Positions 14,333 to 20,284 of a stretch of 20,917 bases of DNA are shown piece by piece. The stretch's first letter is position 1; the number at the start of each line of letters is the position of its first letter. The notes under the pieces are model-generated. The model saw only the letters and a program-made list of their open reading frames with translations, searched no databases and was not told where the DNA came from. A program made the translations under genes and the position numbers. This stretch comes from a virus, in the IMG/VR virus record IMGVR_UViG_3300005086_000037, positions 1 to 20,917 of that record, one strand, 5' to 3'.

Positions 14333-14579
14333 TATAAGAACTGCAATCGCTGTCTCCAACGCACATGGTTTGGCATTCAACAAGCAATATCAACATGCCG
14401 CCGACCGCACCTTGATAAAAGCACTCGACGCAAAACAAATAATACACCAAAGTTTCTATATTACCTGGTTCTTTATTAAAGAAACCACACTAGGCTTAGA
14501 CCCGGTATTTACCAGCATGCAGAATTTATACATCCTATGGCAAGGAGCACTCTTCAATGAACAAATATCGCATCAGTAA
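14322..14579 (+). CDS. Array protein 5, 85 aa
   Basis: Start at 14322 overlaps array protein 4 by 11 bases, with AGGAG 9 bases upstream in the shared junction. Plan: MNSDIRTAIAVSN, RTLIKALDAKQII (29-41), FYITWFFIKE (45-54), DPVF (60-63), NLYILWQGALFNE (68-80), then a five-residue extension QISHQ. The extension exists because the junction repeat was joined to an unrelated gene, the YdcK-like protein, whose start sits in the overlap. Confidence 0.82.
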   Translation: MNSDIRTAIAVSNAHGLAFNKQYQHAADRTLIKALDAKQIIHQSFYITWFFIKETTLGLDPVFTSMQNLYILWQGALFNEQISHQ

Positions 14580-15288
14580 AAGAGAAGCGCATAAATTAGT
14601 ATTGCCATGTGGCACTATACTACGTCGAATAGTCGCTCTAAAAGAATTCAAACTGCAACCATACGGCACATGCATAGTCATAAAACCTGGTGACGTCGGC
14701 GGCTATGTCGAAACAACAAAGAACCTCGACCAACGGGGTAATTGTTGGATATTGAATAATGCAAAAGCCTATGGCCAAGCGTTTGTAACAAAAGACGCAG
14801 TGCTTATGGACTCAGCTGAAGTATTTGGCAAAGCCATTGTTACAGACCAAACGGTCATACGCAATGCAGCCAGAATATATGACACTGCTATAATTCGCGG
14901 CGAGTCGCAAATAACCGGGCCAAAAACCCAGGTCTATGGCAACGCGCGAATATGGATGTTAAAACTAAACCAGCTATATAACATTAAAGTATTCGGCAGA
15001 GCTAGAATAACCGATGGGACGCTGCCAGACTTTACCGATAGGGTAAACGTATTAGAAATATCCGAAGAACCCACAATAATAAGCACATTTCCATATACAG
15101 TGAGAATCACCGATAAGCACACCATAATCAGCTGTCAGACAGAAAAACATAGCTATTGGCTCAAAGCAAAGCCCAAAGATGTATCAGATAACCCAAGGAT
15201 TCAAAAGCTATGGAAACAACACGGCGATGTGGTTAAGCACTTTATCAAATATCACAAAAAATTGGTAAAAGATGCCGCGCAAAGATAA
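14557..15288 (+). CDS. YdcK-like left-handed beta-helix protein, 243 aa
   Basis: The N-terminal MNKYRISK, a VALKEF near 27-32, then GGYVETTKNLDQRGNCWILNN (48-68) match the opening of Escherichia coli YdcK-type proteins. A run of six-residue turns follows (about 65-165: AKAYGQAFV, AEVFGKAIV, ARIYDTAII, TQVYGNARI, KVFGRARI), typical of a left-handed beta helix. The ITDKHTIISCQTEKHSYWLKA segment (184-204) resembles the end module seen in phage hexapeptide proteins. Trimerisation is likely; acyltransferase activity is not shown. It is the only large gene in the array and uses the same WQGALFNE junction, overlapping array protein 5 by 23 bases. Confidence 0.78.
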   Translation: MNKYRISKREAHKLVLPCGTILRRIVALKEFKLQPYGTCIVIKPGDVGGYVETTKNLDQRGNCWILNNAKAYGQAFVTKDAVLMDSAEVFGKAIVTDQTVIRNAARIYDTAIIRGESQITGPKTQVYGNARIWMLKLNQLYNIKVFGRARITDGTLPDFTDRVNVLEISEEPTIISTFPYTVRITDKHTIISCQTEKHSYWLKAKPKDVSDNPRIQKLWKQHGDVVKHFIKYHKKLVKDAAQR

Positions 15289-15562
15289 CAGCCCCTATAT
15301 AATGCCCCTGTTGTGGTTTGAAGTATTCAAACAAAACCCAGATTATTTTACCAGAGTATCCATAGACTCACATAATCTGCGGGAACTTGACCAGGATATA
15401 ATAAGAATACTCAGCCGCCTGTTTTATAGCGAACGCAAAGTAATACTCGCTAAGCACTTTATAACACCACACGGCGAATATTACTTTTCCCTCAACGCAG
15501 TATTCACACAAATAACACACGACCTCTACATGGAGTACTTAATGAATGACCATGAACACTGA
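15272..15562 (+). CDS. Array protein 6, 96 aa
   Basis: The ATG at 15272 overlaps the YdcK-like gene by 17 bases and has no clear binding site; an in-frame ATG at 15302 (11th residue) is an alternative. Family features: LDQDIIRIL (39-47), KVILAKHFI, NAVFTQ (75-80), and DLYMEYLMND (84-93). The C-terminus is intermediate between the two junction classes (DLYMEYLMND), as if marking the switch from WQGALFNE to FYYFLMNDD endings. A GGAG inside its final codons may serve the next start. Confidence 0.7.
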   Translation: MPRKDNSPYIMPLLWFEVFKQNPDYFTRVSIDSHNLRELDQDIIRILSRLFYSERKVILAKHFITPHGEYYFSLNAVFTQITHDLYMEYLMNDHEH

Positions 15563-15827
15563 CCTACAAGCCACTCGGGTAGTATTACGGGACGATATTC
15601 CATTCTTTAACGCAAAAAGACCATTTGACCCTGAAATTACCATAAGCCATTTCAATCAAAACATACTAAGAGTACTAGATTACGACTCAGCAGTGTTATA
15701 CCCCGACCCGCAGGAAAGTAACTCTATAAGGATATATCTCGAATCAGAATACCAGCGCAGTATAGTCTTCGCATTTAGCAACTCGCTGCTTGACCTATTT
15801 TATTATTTCTTAATGAACGACGATTGA
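15546..15827 (+). CDS. Array protein 7, 93 aa
   Basis: The start at 15546 has GGAG 10 bases upstream; an ATG at 15552 (MNTDL, matching the usual MN-x-D opening) is nearly as likely. Plan: NTDLQATRVVL (4-14), FNQNILRVLDYDSAVLY (36-52), a strand IRIYLESEYQRSIVF (61-75), then LLDLFYYFLMNDD (81-93). It is the first gene with the 36-base FYYFLMNDD junction repeat. The next start comes 10 bases after its stop. Confidence 0.75.
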   Translation: MTMNTDLQATRVVLRDDIPFFNAKRPFDPEITISHFNQNILRVLDYDSAVLYPDPQESNSIRIYLESEYQRSIVFAFSNSLLDLFYYFLMNDD

Positions 15828-15837
15828 TAAGCTGATT

Positions 15838-16128
15838 ATGGGTAATTTAATCGACATACACGCCGCAAAGCTCATGTTCACCGGCTCCTGGCTAAGAATA
15901 GAAAACCACAACAAAATGCAATATGCCAAAAAGCTAGATGACAGCATCATAGATTTATTGACCTTCAAAAAACTCATGATTTATAACATTGGTACTACCG
16001 TGGGAGAATTCGTAAAGGTAAGAGTTGTACACCCTGATGACCCTGATAAAAAACTACGTCACCCAATGTATGCATTTGACACCCCGCTCTATGACTTATT
16101 TTATTACTTCTTAATGGCGGACGACTAA
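15838..16128 (+). CDS. Array protein 8, 96 aa
   Basis: Plan: LIDIHAAKLMF (4-14), LDDSIIDLLTFKKLMIY (33-49), a charged loop HPDDPDKKLRHP (65-76), YAFDTPLYDLFYYFLMADD (78-96). No ribosome binding site is evident; the start is 10 bases after the previous stop, so reinitiation is likely. Its TAA overlaps the next ATG (TAATG). Confidence 0.75.
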   Translation: MGNLIDIHAAKLMFTGSWLRIENHNKMQYAKKLDDSIIDLLTFKKLMIYNIGTTVGEFVKVRVVHPDDPDKKLRHPMYAFDTPLYDLFYYFLMADD

Positions 16129-16394
16129 TGTTCAGAGAACTTTTATGCTTAGCAACCAGACAGCGTTATCATTACCGAGCACGCCTCGAGTATAGAACGC
16201 CTGATAACAAAATCTTAATGACCATGACTTTTACTTTACTCGTCAACAACCCAAAACACAGCGACGACCATCGCAAAATAAAAAAAGACATAGGCCCCGA
16301 GCTAATAGAAAAAATCACTCGGCACAGATTATGCAACGGTCACTTAGTTTATGAACCGATTGCTTACTTAGGGTTATTTAAAAAATCATGCTAA
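16128..16394 (+). CDS. Unrelated-looking basic protein inside the array, 88 aa
   Basis: It starts by TAATG overlap with array protein 8 and ends by a 7-base overlap with array protein 9, so it sits cleanly in the run. The sequence lacks the family's ending and its D-I-x-x-A opening. It is arginine, lysine and histidine-rich (LCLATRQRYHYRARLEYR, then KHSDDHRKIKKDIGPELIEKITRHR) and could bind nucleic acid. It may be an inserted gene or a member too diverged to see. Confidence 0.6.
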   Translation: MFRELLCLATRQRYHYRARLEYRTPDNKILMTMTFTLLVNNPKHSDDHRKIKKDIGPELIEKITRHRLCNGHLVYEPIAYLGLFKKSC

Positions 16395-16678
16395 CTGTTG
16401 ATGTATACTCAGCCCTCGGCCTGCTCGACCGGATATATGAAGTTCCATTAGACCCGGACCCATGGCGTATAGAATTCATAAAAGAACAAATGAACGCTGA
16501 ATTCCTAGATTTACTTTACGCGGAGTCCTTAATACTAGTATACCGAAATCCCACTCACTACTATTACATGCGAGTAAATATCCAAGAAAAAGACCCCCAC
16601 ATCGAAGCGTCAACCAAATATGTGTTTACTAACCCCATCTTTGATGTGTTCTATTATTTCTTAATGAACGACGACTAA
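16388..16678 (+). CDS. Array protein 9, 96 aa
   Basis: Plan: LTVDVYSALGLLD (2-14), MNAEFLDLLYAESLILV (35-51), a tyrosine-rich strand THYYYMRVNI (56-65), then YVFTNPIFDVFYYFLMNDD (78-96). The start overlaps the basic protein gene by 7 bases with no binding site. It carries a good copy of the 36-base junction repeat at its end. The next gene starts 13 bases after its stop. Confidence 0.75.
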   Translation: MLTVDVYSALGLLDRIYEVPLDPDPWRIEFIKEQMNAEFLDLLYAESLILVYRNPTHYYYMRVNIQEKDPHIEASTKYVFTNPIFDVFYYFLMNDD

Positions 16679-16691
16679 ACAGCGAAAAACC

Positions 16692-16952
16692 ATGAAACCC
16701 GATGATATATCTATAGCATGTGAATTGTTTGTATCATGCCCAGACCTGGACCAAGAACCACAAACAATAGACGACATGTTCAGAGATACTGTCAGTATCC
16801 TAAACCTAGGTAACGTGATACTAACACCAACCAAAGAAACTTATGGCTATTGTTTTTGGGCAATAGGCACCAACAAGCAGCAATGCAACACATATCTTTT
16901 TGATGATTTCGTTTATGACTTATTTTTCTATTTCTTAATGAACGACGAGTAG
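16692..16952 (+). CDS. Array protein 10, 86 aa
   Basis: Plan: DDISIACELF (4-13), FRDTVSILNLGNVIL (30-44), YGYCFWAIG (51-59), YLFDDFVYDLFFYFLMNDE (68-86). It is the sister of array protein 12, sharing MKP-x-DI, SILNL/YILNL, YGYCF and the ending. Five of its six isoleucine codons are ATA, against none of 13 in the coat gene. The stop is followed after 6 bases by a TTG start. Confidence 0.75.
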   Translation: MKPDDISIACELFVSCPDLDQEPQTIDDMFRDTVSILNLGNVILTPTKETYGYCFWAIGTNKQQCNTYLFDDFVYDLFFYFLMNDE

Positions 16953-16958
16953 CCCTCA

Positions 16959-17264
16959 TTGCTAAACGCAGACATAAGAACCACAGCCAGGTGCCTTAAT
17001 CAAAAAGGCGTTTACGATTTCATACAAGTCATGGCATCTGAAATGGAAGTCTTTAAACCAAAAATAGACGACCAAATAAACCGTCAGGTAATACGGTTAC
17101 TCAACTATAAACAAATAACCATAAGAAACCTACCTGGAGCATCGTTAACTTCGTTATATCTCAGAAGTTCATTTGAAAAAACAAATGAAACACCAGAGTA
17201 TCTATTTAACTCAACAATCTATGACTTGATGTTTTTCTTTTTATTAAATGACGATTGCCCATGA
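16959..17264 (+). CDS. Array protein 11, 101 aa, TTG start
   Basis: The best start is TTG at 16959, which puts the family opening LNADIRTTARCL directly at the N-terminus (compare MNSDIRTA in array protein 5); no ATG lies nearby in frame before the first helix. Plan: IDDQINRQVIRLLNYKQITI (36-55), a strand LTSLYLRSSF, YLFNSTIYDLMFFFLLNDDCP (81-101). It is the longest simple member. Its TGA overlaps the next ATG (ATGA). Confidence 0.7.
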   Translation: MLNADIRTTARCLNQKGVYDFIQVMASEMEVFKPKIDDQINRQVIRLLNYKQITIRNLPGASLTSLYLRSSFEKTNETPEYLFNSTIYDLMFFFLLNDDCP

Positions 17265-17512
17265 AACCTGCTGACATCCACATAATAAAAGAGATATTTA
17301 CCAATCGCTCAAAAATAGACATAAATCAGGGGGCGATAAATGAGATGCTTTATGACATTGTCTATATATTAAATCTAAAAAGCATCGAACTGGTAACAAG
17401 CAGGCTAACTTACGGTTACTGTTTCCGCCTGCAAAGAGATAAAAACAACTACTTTCTTTTTAATGATTTGGCCCAAGACCTATTTTTCTACTTCTTAATG
17501 GCGGATGACTAG
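17261..17512 (+). CDS. Array protein 12, 83 aa
   Basis: The ATG at 17261 gives MKPADIHIIKEIF, matching array protein 10, and forms ATGA with the previous stop; a TTG two codons upstream is less likely. Plan: YDIVYILNLKSIELV (31-45), TYGYCFRLQRD (50-60), YFLFNDLAQDLFFYFLMADD (64-83). The junction repeat copy at the end is good. The next gene begins 3 bases after its stop. Confidence 0.75.
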   Translation: MKPADIHIIKEIFTNRSKIDINQGAINEMLYDIVYILNLKSIELVTSRLTYGYCFRLQRDKNNYFLFNDLAQDLFFYFLMADD

Positions 17513-17515
17513 CCA

Positions 17516-17764
17516 ATGGCATTCAACGACATAAAAATTTCAATAGAAGTATTAAGCCTCTATCAACGCGGATTCATATTACCGGTAGATGCACCCAAAG
17601 ACCTTGATTCAGATATCGTCGCCTTACTTGACCAAGAAATACTAAGAATATCCACCCATCCTACTAGCTGTGGCATAGCCATAACCACCAGGTATACAAT
17701 AGGCTATGTCTTTCAGATAATTGAAAACGACCTATATTGCTTATTTCTAATGATGGACGACTAA
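17516..17764 (+). CDS. Array protein 13, 82 aa
   Basis: Plan: NDIKISIEVLSLYQ (4-17), LDSDIVALLDQEILRI (30-45), a strand-rich part TSCGIAITTRYTIGYVF, then NDLYCLFLMMDD (71-82), a variant of the NDD ending. No binding site is seen and the start is 3 bases past the previous stop, so translation is probably coupled. Confidence 0.7.
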   Translation: MAFNDIKISIEVLSLYQRGFILPVDAPKDLDSDIVALLDQEILRISTHPTSCGIAITTRYTIGYVFQIIENDLYCLFLMMDD

Positions 17765-17767
17765 TAC

Positions 17768-18001
17768 ATGCTAAATGCAGGGGACATAAATCGAGTTGCA
17801 TTCCTCCTTCGCTATTCATTATTTTTTACTCCATTAAATATTAATGAAATACGGCGCATAGACCAAAGCCTAATTCGCTGGTTACGCCGCGAAAGACTAA
17901 TAGTTCCAAAAGACCACCACCGCCCTGTGCCAGATGGCATTATAGTAACCAAAACGCAGGTATTATGGCTTCAGTATGTCAACGAGCTAATCCATGAATA
18001 A
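17768..18001 (+). CDS. Array protein 14, 77 aa
   Basis: Plan: GDINRVAFLLRY (5-16), IDQSLIRWLRRERLIV (31-46), PVPDGIIVTKTQVLWLQYVNELIHE (53-77). The ending is VLWLQYVNELIHE, closer to the LWxxxLNE type than to FLMNDD. The central helix is unusually basic (WLRRER). The final codons contain the ATG of a 41-residue frame, with an 8-base overlap. Confidence 0.7.
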   Translation: MLNAGDINRVAFLLRYSLFFTPLNINEIRRIDQSLIRWLRRERLIVPKDHHRPVPDGIIVTKTQVLWLQYVNELIHE

Positions 18002-18119
18002 CACCGCTTATACCCAGGAAATAAGAGACGTACTACGGTTACTAAATAGCAAAAAACATGTCATCACCCACACTGAACGAAAATATCGACGAATGCTTAA
18101 TAAAAGCGCTCGACCATAA
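17994..18119 (+). CDS. Short array fragment, 41 aa
   Basis: The ATG at 17994 overlaps the previous stop by 8 bases. The product begins like a family member up to the central helix (YTQEIRDVLRLLNSKKHVI, about 6-24) and then shifts to a basic tail RKYRRMLNKSARP and stops. It overlaps the next gene by 62 bases in another frame. It may be a truncated or frameshifted copy or a minimal functional form; I cannot tell which. Confidence 0.45.
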   Translation: MNNTAYTQEIRDVLRLLNSKKHVITHTERKYRRMLNKSARP

Positions 18120-18249
18120 GCAGCTAACATTTAACCTTAACCGCCATTTTTGGTTTGCTTATACCCACAAACAGTCAGAAAGACCAACACCGGTATTTTT
18201 ATTTATCATCACAGCCTTAAGGTTTACCTATTATGCAAATGTTGATTAA
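18058..18249 (+). CDS. Array protein 15, short form, 63 aa
   Basis: It starts at an ATG inside the 41-residue frame, lacks the first helix of the family, and begins near the central helix NIDECLIKALDHKQLTF (8-24). The strand HFWFAYTHKQ and PTPVFLFIITALRFTYYANVD (43-63) follow, so it has the PVF element but a decayed ending. Together with the preceding frame it looks like a gene broken near its N-terminal third. Its end overlaps the membrane protein start by 17 bases. Confidence 0.55.
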   Translation: MSSPTLNENIDECLIKALDHKQLTFNLNRHFWFAYTHKQSERPTPVFLFIITALRFTYYANVD

Positions 18250-18463
18250 AAGCATTAAAGTATTCGCAATTATACAAACCGTTCTATTTATGTTTGTTGG
18301 CCTAGGCTTCATCGCGAACGAAGTGGTCTTTAGCATTGACCCAGAAATACTGCCTTCAAAATCAGCATTCAACCTGTATTTCTTTTTAGGCATTATCAGT
18401 TACGGAGTGCTAACGGCAATTGCAACAACAATCCGGACCGTATATCGTTTCGCATTAAAGTAA
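18233..18463 (+). CDS. Two-helix membrane protein inside the array, 76 aa
   Basis: Two transmembrane segments, about residues 10-31 (VFAIIQTVLFMFVGLGFIANEV) and about 47-68 (LYFFLGIISYGVLTAIATTIRT), separated by a short loop containing DPE, with a basic C-terminus. It is unlike the array family and, like the YdcK-like gene, sits in the run by a short overlap (17 bases). It could be a holin-like or inner-membrane host-interaction protein; nothing in the sequence decides. Confidence 0.65.
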   Translation: MQMLIKSIKVFAIIQTVLFMFVGLGFIANEVVFSIDPEILPSKSAFNLYFFLGIISYGVLTAIATTIRTVYRFALK

Positions 18464-18475
18464 GAGCCTGGTTAA

Positions 18476-18724
18476 ATGAGACACGACACACAAATGACGG
18501 TGAGGGTACTGAGCCTAAAAAGAATCCCAGACTTCGACTATGCGAGCTACATGATACCAACCAAAAAACAAATTGATATAATCATAGTAAGAGCCCTAGA
18601 CTCTAATTCATTGGTAGTGGACTATAACCGACAGTTCGGGATAATTGTCAGCTTTAACGAACCATTATTTAGCTACCGAATAAATCACATCGCGTTCTTA
18701 TTCTATTTAAATGAATTAATATGA
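18476..18724 (+). CDS. Array protein 16, 82 aa
   Basis: Plan: DTQMTVRVLSLKR (4-16), IDIIIVRALDSNSLVVDYN (33-51), a strand FGIIVSFNE (54-62), PLFSYRINHIAFLFYLNELI (63-82). The central helix RALDSNSLVV is close to the RALDAKQLVI of array protein 4, about 4.4 kb away. The start is 12 bases past the membrane gene's stop; the TGA forms ATGA with the next frame. Confidence 0.7.
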   Translation: MRHDTQMTVRVLSLKRIPDFDYASYMIPTKKQIDIIIVRALDSNSLVVDYNRQFGIIVSFNEPLFSYRINHIAFLFYLNELI

Positions 18725-18888
18725 TAGACGTTCATCTAATGATTAGTGCTGACTTAATTGCGCGAAAAACAAGCCTAAAAAATGTCAACGAAGTATTGGC
18801 CATTCTCGCTTGGTTCGAAGACCAATCACATAGTTTCGCGCACCTTTTCCTAAAACACAGTTACTTATCCCATGCTAAAAATTTCTAG
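18721..18888 (+). CDS. Array small protein 17, 55 aa
   Basis: This 55-codon frame fills what would otherwise be a 147-base hole in the run: it starts by ATGA overlap and ends with a 17-base overlap into the next gene. The opening ISADLIARK and a central LKNVNEVLAILAWF loosely resemble the family, ending in HLFLKHSYLSHAKNF rather than the usual motif. It is probably a shortened member. Confidence 0.55.
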   Translation: MIDVHLMISADLIARKTSLKNVNEVLAILAWFEDQSHSFAHLFLKHSYLSHAKNF

Positions 18889-19123
18889 TACACCGTACAG
18901 CAGAGAAAACTCGACAATTATCGCTGCTACCATCCTGCACACATATAAAAAAGCCCCCCATCTCTATAATGGGAATACGATATTAAATCAGTGCAGACCT
19001 GAAAGAATAGATGAACTTCTTCGGTTTATAATACAAAGCGAAACTGCGTTTGATGCGTTTTGGTTATCTCAAAACTTAATGATTCAATTCATAACGCAGA
19101 CAGAAATCTATGATACCCAATGA
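18872..19123 (+). CDS. Array protein 18, 83 aa
   Basis: A diverged member or a different small protein. Possible family elements are NSTIIAATILHTYK (13-26), RIDELLRFIIQSE (44-56) as the central helix, and a C-terminal hydrophobic run DAFWLSQNLMIQFITQTE (61-78). It has no PVF and no NE/NDD ending. Overlaps of 17 bases with the gene before and 14 bases with the gene after fit the array layout. Confidence 0.6.
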   Translation: MLKISSTPYSRENSTIIAATILHTYKKAPHLYNGNTILNQCRPERIDELLRFIIQSETAFDAFWLSQNLMIQFITQTEIYDTQ

Positions 19124-19349
19124 AATTCGCCTCGTTAATAAAATAATAGAAGGCCATGCGTTCTACAATTTACTTGGCCAAGACAAACGCGCATACGAAA
19201 AATTGACTATGAAAGAAATAGCGCTTGGCAAACCGAAAAGCGAATACCTAATTACAGCCAACGGCATGCTTTGCAAAAAACAAATAGTCTTCGCAGCCTT
19301 TTTCGCCGACCTTTATTTCTTATGGTATAAGTACGCAGAAGATTTGTAG
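19110..19349 (+). CDS. Array protein 19, 79 aa
   Basis: Family elements: NEIRLVNKIIEG (4-15), a lysine-rich middle, QIVFAAFFADLYFLWYKYAEDL (58-79), where DLYFLW matches the C-terminal element of array protein 2 (TLYFLW). The central I-D-x-x-L-I helix is replaced by YEKLTMKEIALGK. It overlaps the previous gene by 14 bases. The next start lies 7 bases after its TAG. Confidence 0.65.
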   Translation: MIPNEIRLVNKIIEGHAFYNLLGQDKRAYEKLTMKEIALGKPKSEYLITANGMLCKKQIVFAAFFADLYFLWYKYAEDL

Positions 19350-19356
19350 GTACACC

Positions 19357-19647
19357 ATGTCAGACCAACTAAAATTACCCCGCTATGACGTGCTTTGGGC
19401 GAGCATAGTACTTGACGATAAAAATCTGTTAGATGACCTAGAAAAAATACAGGAATACACAGAAATAAAACTAAACCGAATAAGACAGCTACTCTTAGAA
19501 GGGTGTTTTTTAAGGTTATCAAAATACAACGGTCTTTATCTAAAGAAAGGTAACCGAATACGCGAACTACACCAATGGGCGGTAGACCTGTTTGTTGTCT
19601 TTATTTATGAAGAAAAAAATATACCATGGCGATGCAAACTCCGATAA
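19357..19647 (+). CDS. Array protein 20, 96 aa
   Basis: The opening KLPRYDVLWASIVLDD (6-21) is shared with the next gene (ELKYDILWADIILE), a subfamily with W in place of the usual alanine. The central helix EIKLNRIRQLLLEGCFLRL (36-54) is followed by KGNRIRELHQWAVDLFVVFIYEEKN (64-88). The charged tail IPWRCKLR is an overrun created by the 22-base overlap with the next gene. Confidence 0.65.
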   Translation: MSDQLKLPRYDVLWASIVLDDKNLLDDLEKIQEYTEIKLNRIRQLLLEGCFLRLSKYNGLYLKKGNRIRELHQWAVDLFVVFIYEEKNIPWRCKLR

Positions 19648-19859
19648 CTACACCCGAACTTAAGTATGACATCCTCTGGGCAGATATAATCCTCGAATTG
19701 CCATTCTTAAACATCACACCACGGTTTCGTCATGCGGTTAACATTTCAGTAAAACCACTAAAAAGACCGGTGTACATAACCAAAGCAGGTATTACAGGTT
19801 TTAAAACCAGCGACTATTTAATCGACTTATTAGTTCTTTGGAAAATCAAAAATGACTAA
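19626..19859 (+). CDS. Array protein 21, 77 aa
   Basis: Sister of array protein 20 at the N-terminus (LKYDILWADIIL, 12-23). The middle is short and proline-containing, with PVYITKAGITGF (48-59), ending in SDYLIDLLVLWKIKND (62-77), a DLLVLW form of the C-terminal element. Two ATGs lie at the start (19626 and 19632); either fits. It overlaps the next gene by 8 bases. Confidence 0.65.
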   Translation: MAMQTPITTPELKYDILWADIILELPFLNITPRFRHAVNISVKPLKRPVYITKAGITGFKTSDYLIDLLVLWKIKND

Positions 19860-20079
19860 ACCAGACATAAAAATGGCGGCGGTTACATTATCCAGTGAAC
19901 ACGCCGGCTACTGCCTAGAAAATTCAACCATGGTCAAAGCCCAAAGATATGCGGCAAAATCCCTACCAGACAACCATGATATAAATTTCGAGGAGAATGA
20001 CTTAACCGACGCACGGATTATCGTTTTTGGAAACATTATCCTTGATTTAGCTTTCGTGTTCTATCTCAATGAAGAATGA
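19852..20079 (+). CDS. Array protein 22, 75 aa
   Basis: Plan: KPDIKMAAVTLS (3-14) as the family opening, an acidic stretch NFEENDLTD (45-53), a strand ARIIVFG (54-60), and LDLAFVFYLNEE (64-75), an LNE-type ending. The LNEE codons contain an out-of-frame ATG that starts the next gene at 20069, the same trick as the WQGALFNE junction though without a strong binding site. Confidence 0.68.
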   Translation: MTKPDIKMAAVTLSSEHAGYCLENSTMVKAQRYAAKSLPDNHDINFEENDLTDARIIVFGNIILDLAFVFYLNEE

Positions 20080-20284
20080 TATCTTTCACGCGGCCAAGGT
20101 AGCTTCATTAATAAGCGTATCTAGAATACATATTAACGTGTGCCACAGTGAGATAATAGCAAAAAACATCCTGCTCGATGACGTTATGTTTACCAAAAAC
20201 GCTGTTGTACTGAAAAACAACATAATGCCGATATTCTTTTCCCCTGTATCTGATGTTATCTTTGCAGGTATGCACTATGCATGA
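20069..20284 (+). CDS. Array protein 23, 71 aa
   Basis: The family opening is clear (MKNDIFHAAKVASLI). The central helix is weakly kept (SEIIAKNILLDD, 27-38). The end reads PIFFSPVSDVIFAGMHYA (54-71), with P-x-F then a D-V-I-F in place of D-L-F/Y. The start overlaps array protein 22 by 11 bases; the end overlaps the next by 8 bases. Confidence 0.65.
   Translation: MKNDIFHAAKVASLISVSRIHINVCHSEIIAKNILLDDVMFTKNAVVLKNNIMPIFFSPVSDVIFAGMHYA

Larger units (their letters stand above)
13782..14560 (+). repeat. 35-base junction repeat, class 1, four copies
   Basis: Near-identical 35-base segments lie at 13782-13816, 14056-14090, 14291-14325 and 14526-14560. Each encodes the end (LY-x-LWQGALFNE) of one array gene. 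In each, GGCAAGG(A/T)GC supplies the ribosome binding site and CAATGA/TAATGA supplies the next gene's ATG in another frame, 9 bases later. Confidence 0.85.
15792..17512 (+). repeat. 36-base junction repeat, class 2, five clear copies
   Basis: Similar 36-base segments end five array genes at 15792-15827, 16093-16128, 16643-16678, 16917-16952 and 17477-17512. They encode D-L/V-F-Y/F-Y-F-L-M-N/A-D-D/E plus the stop codon. A weaker relative ends the gene at 16959-17264. No ribosome binding site is embedded. The next start lies -1 to +13 bases from the stop. Confidence 0.8.
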
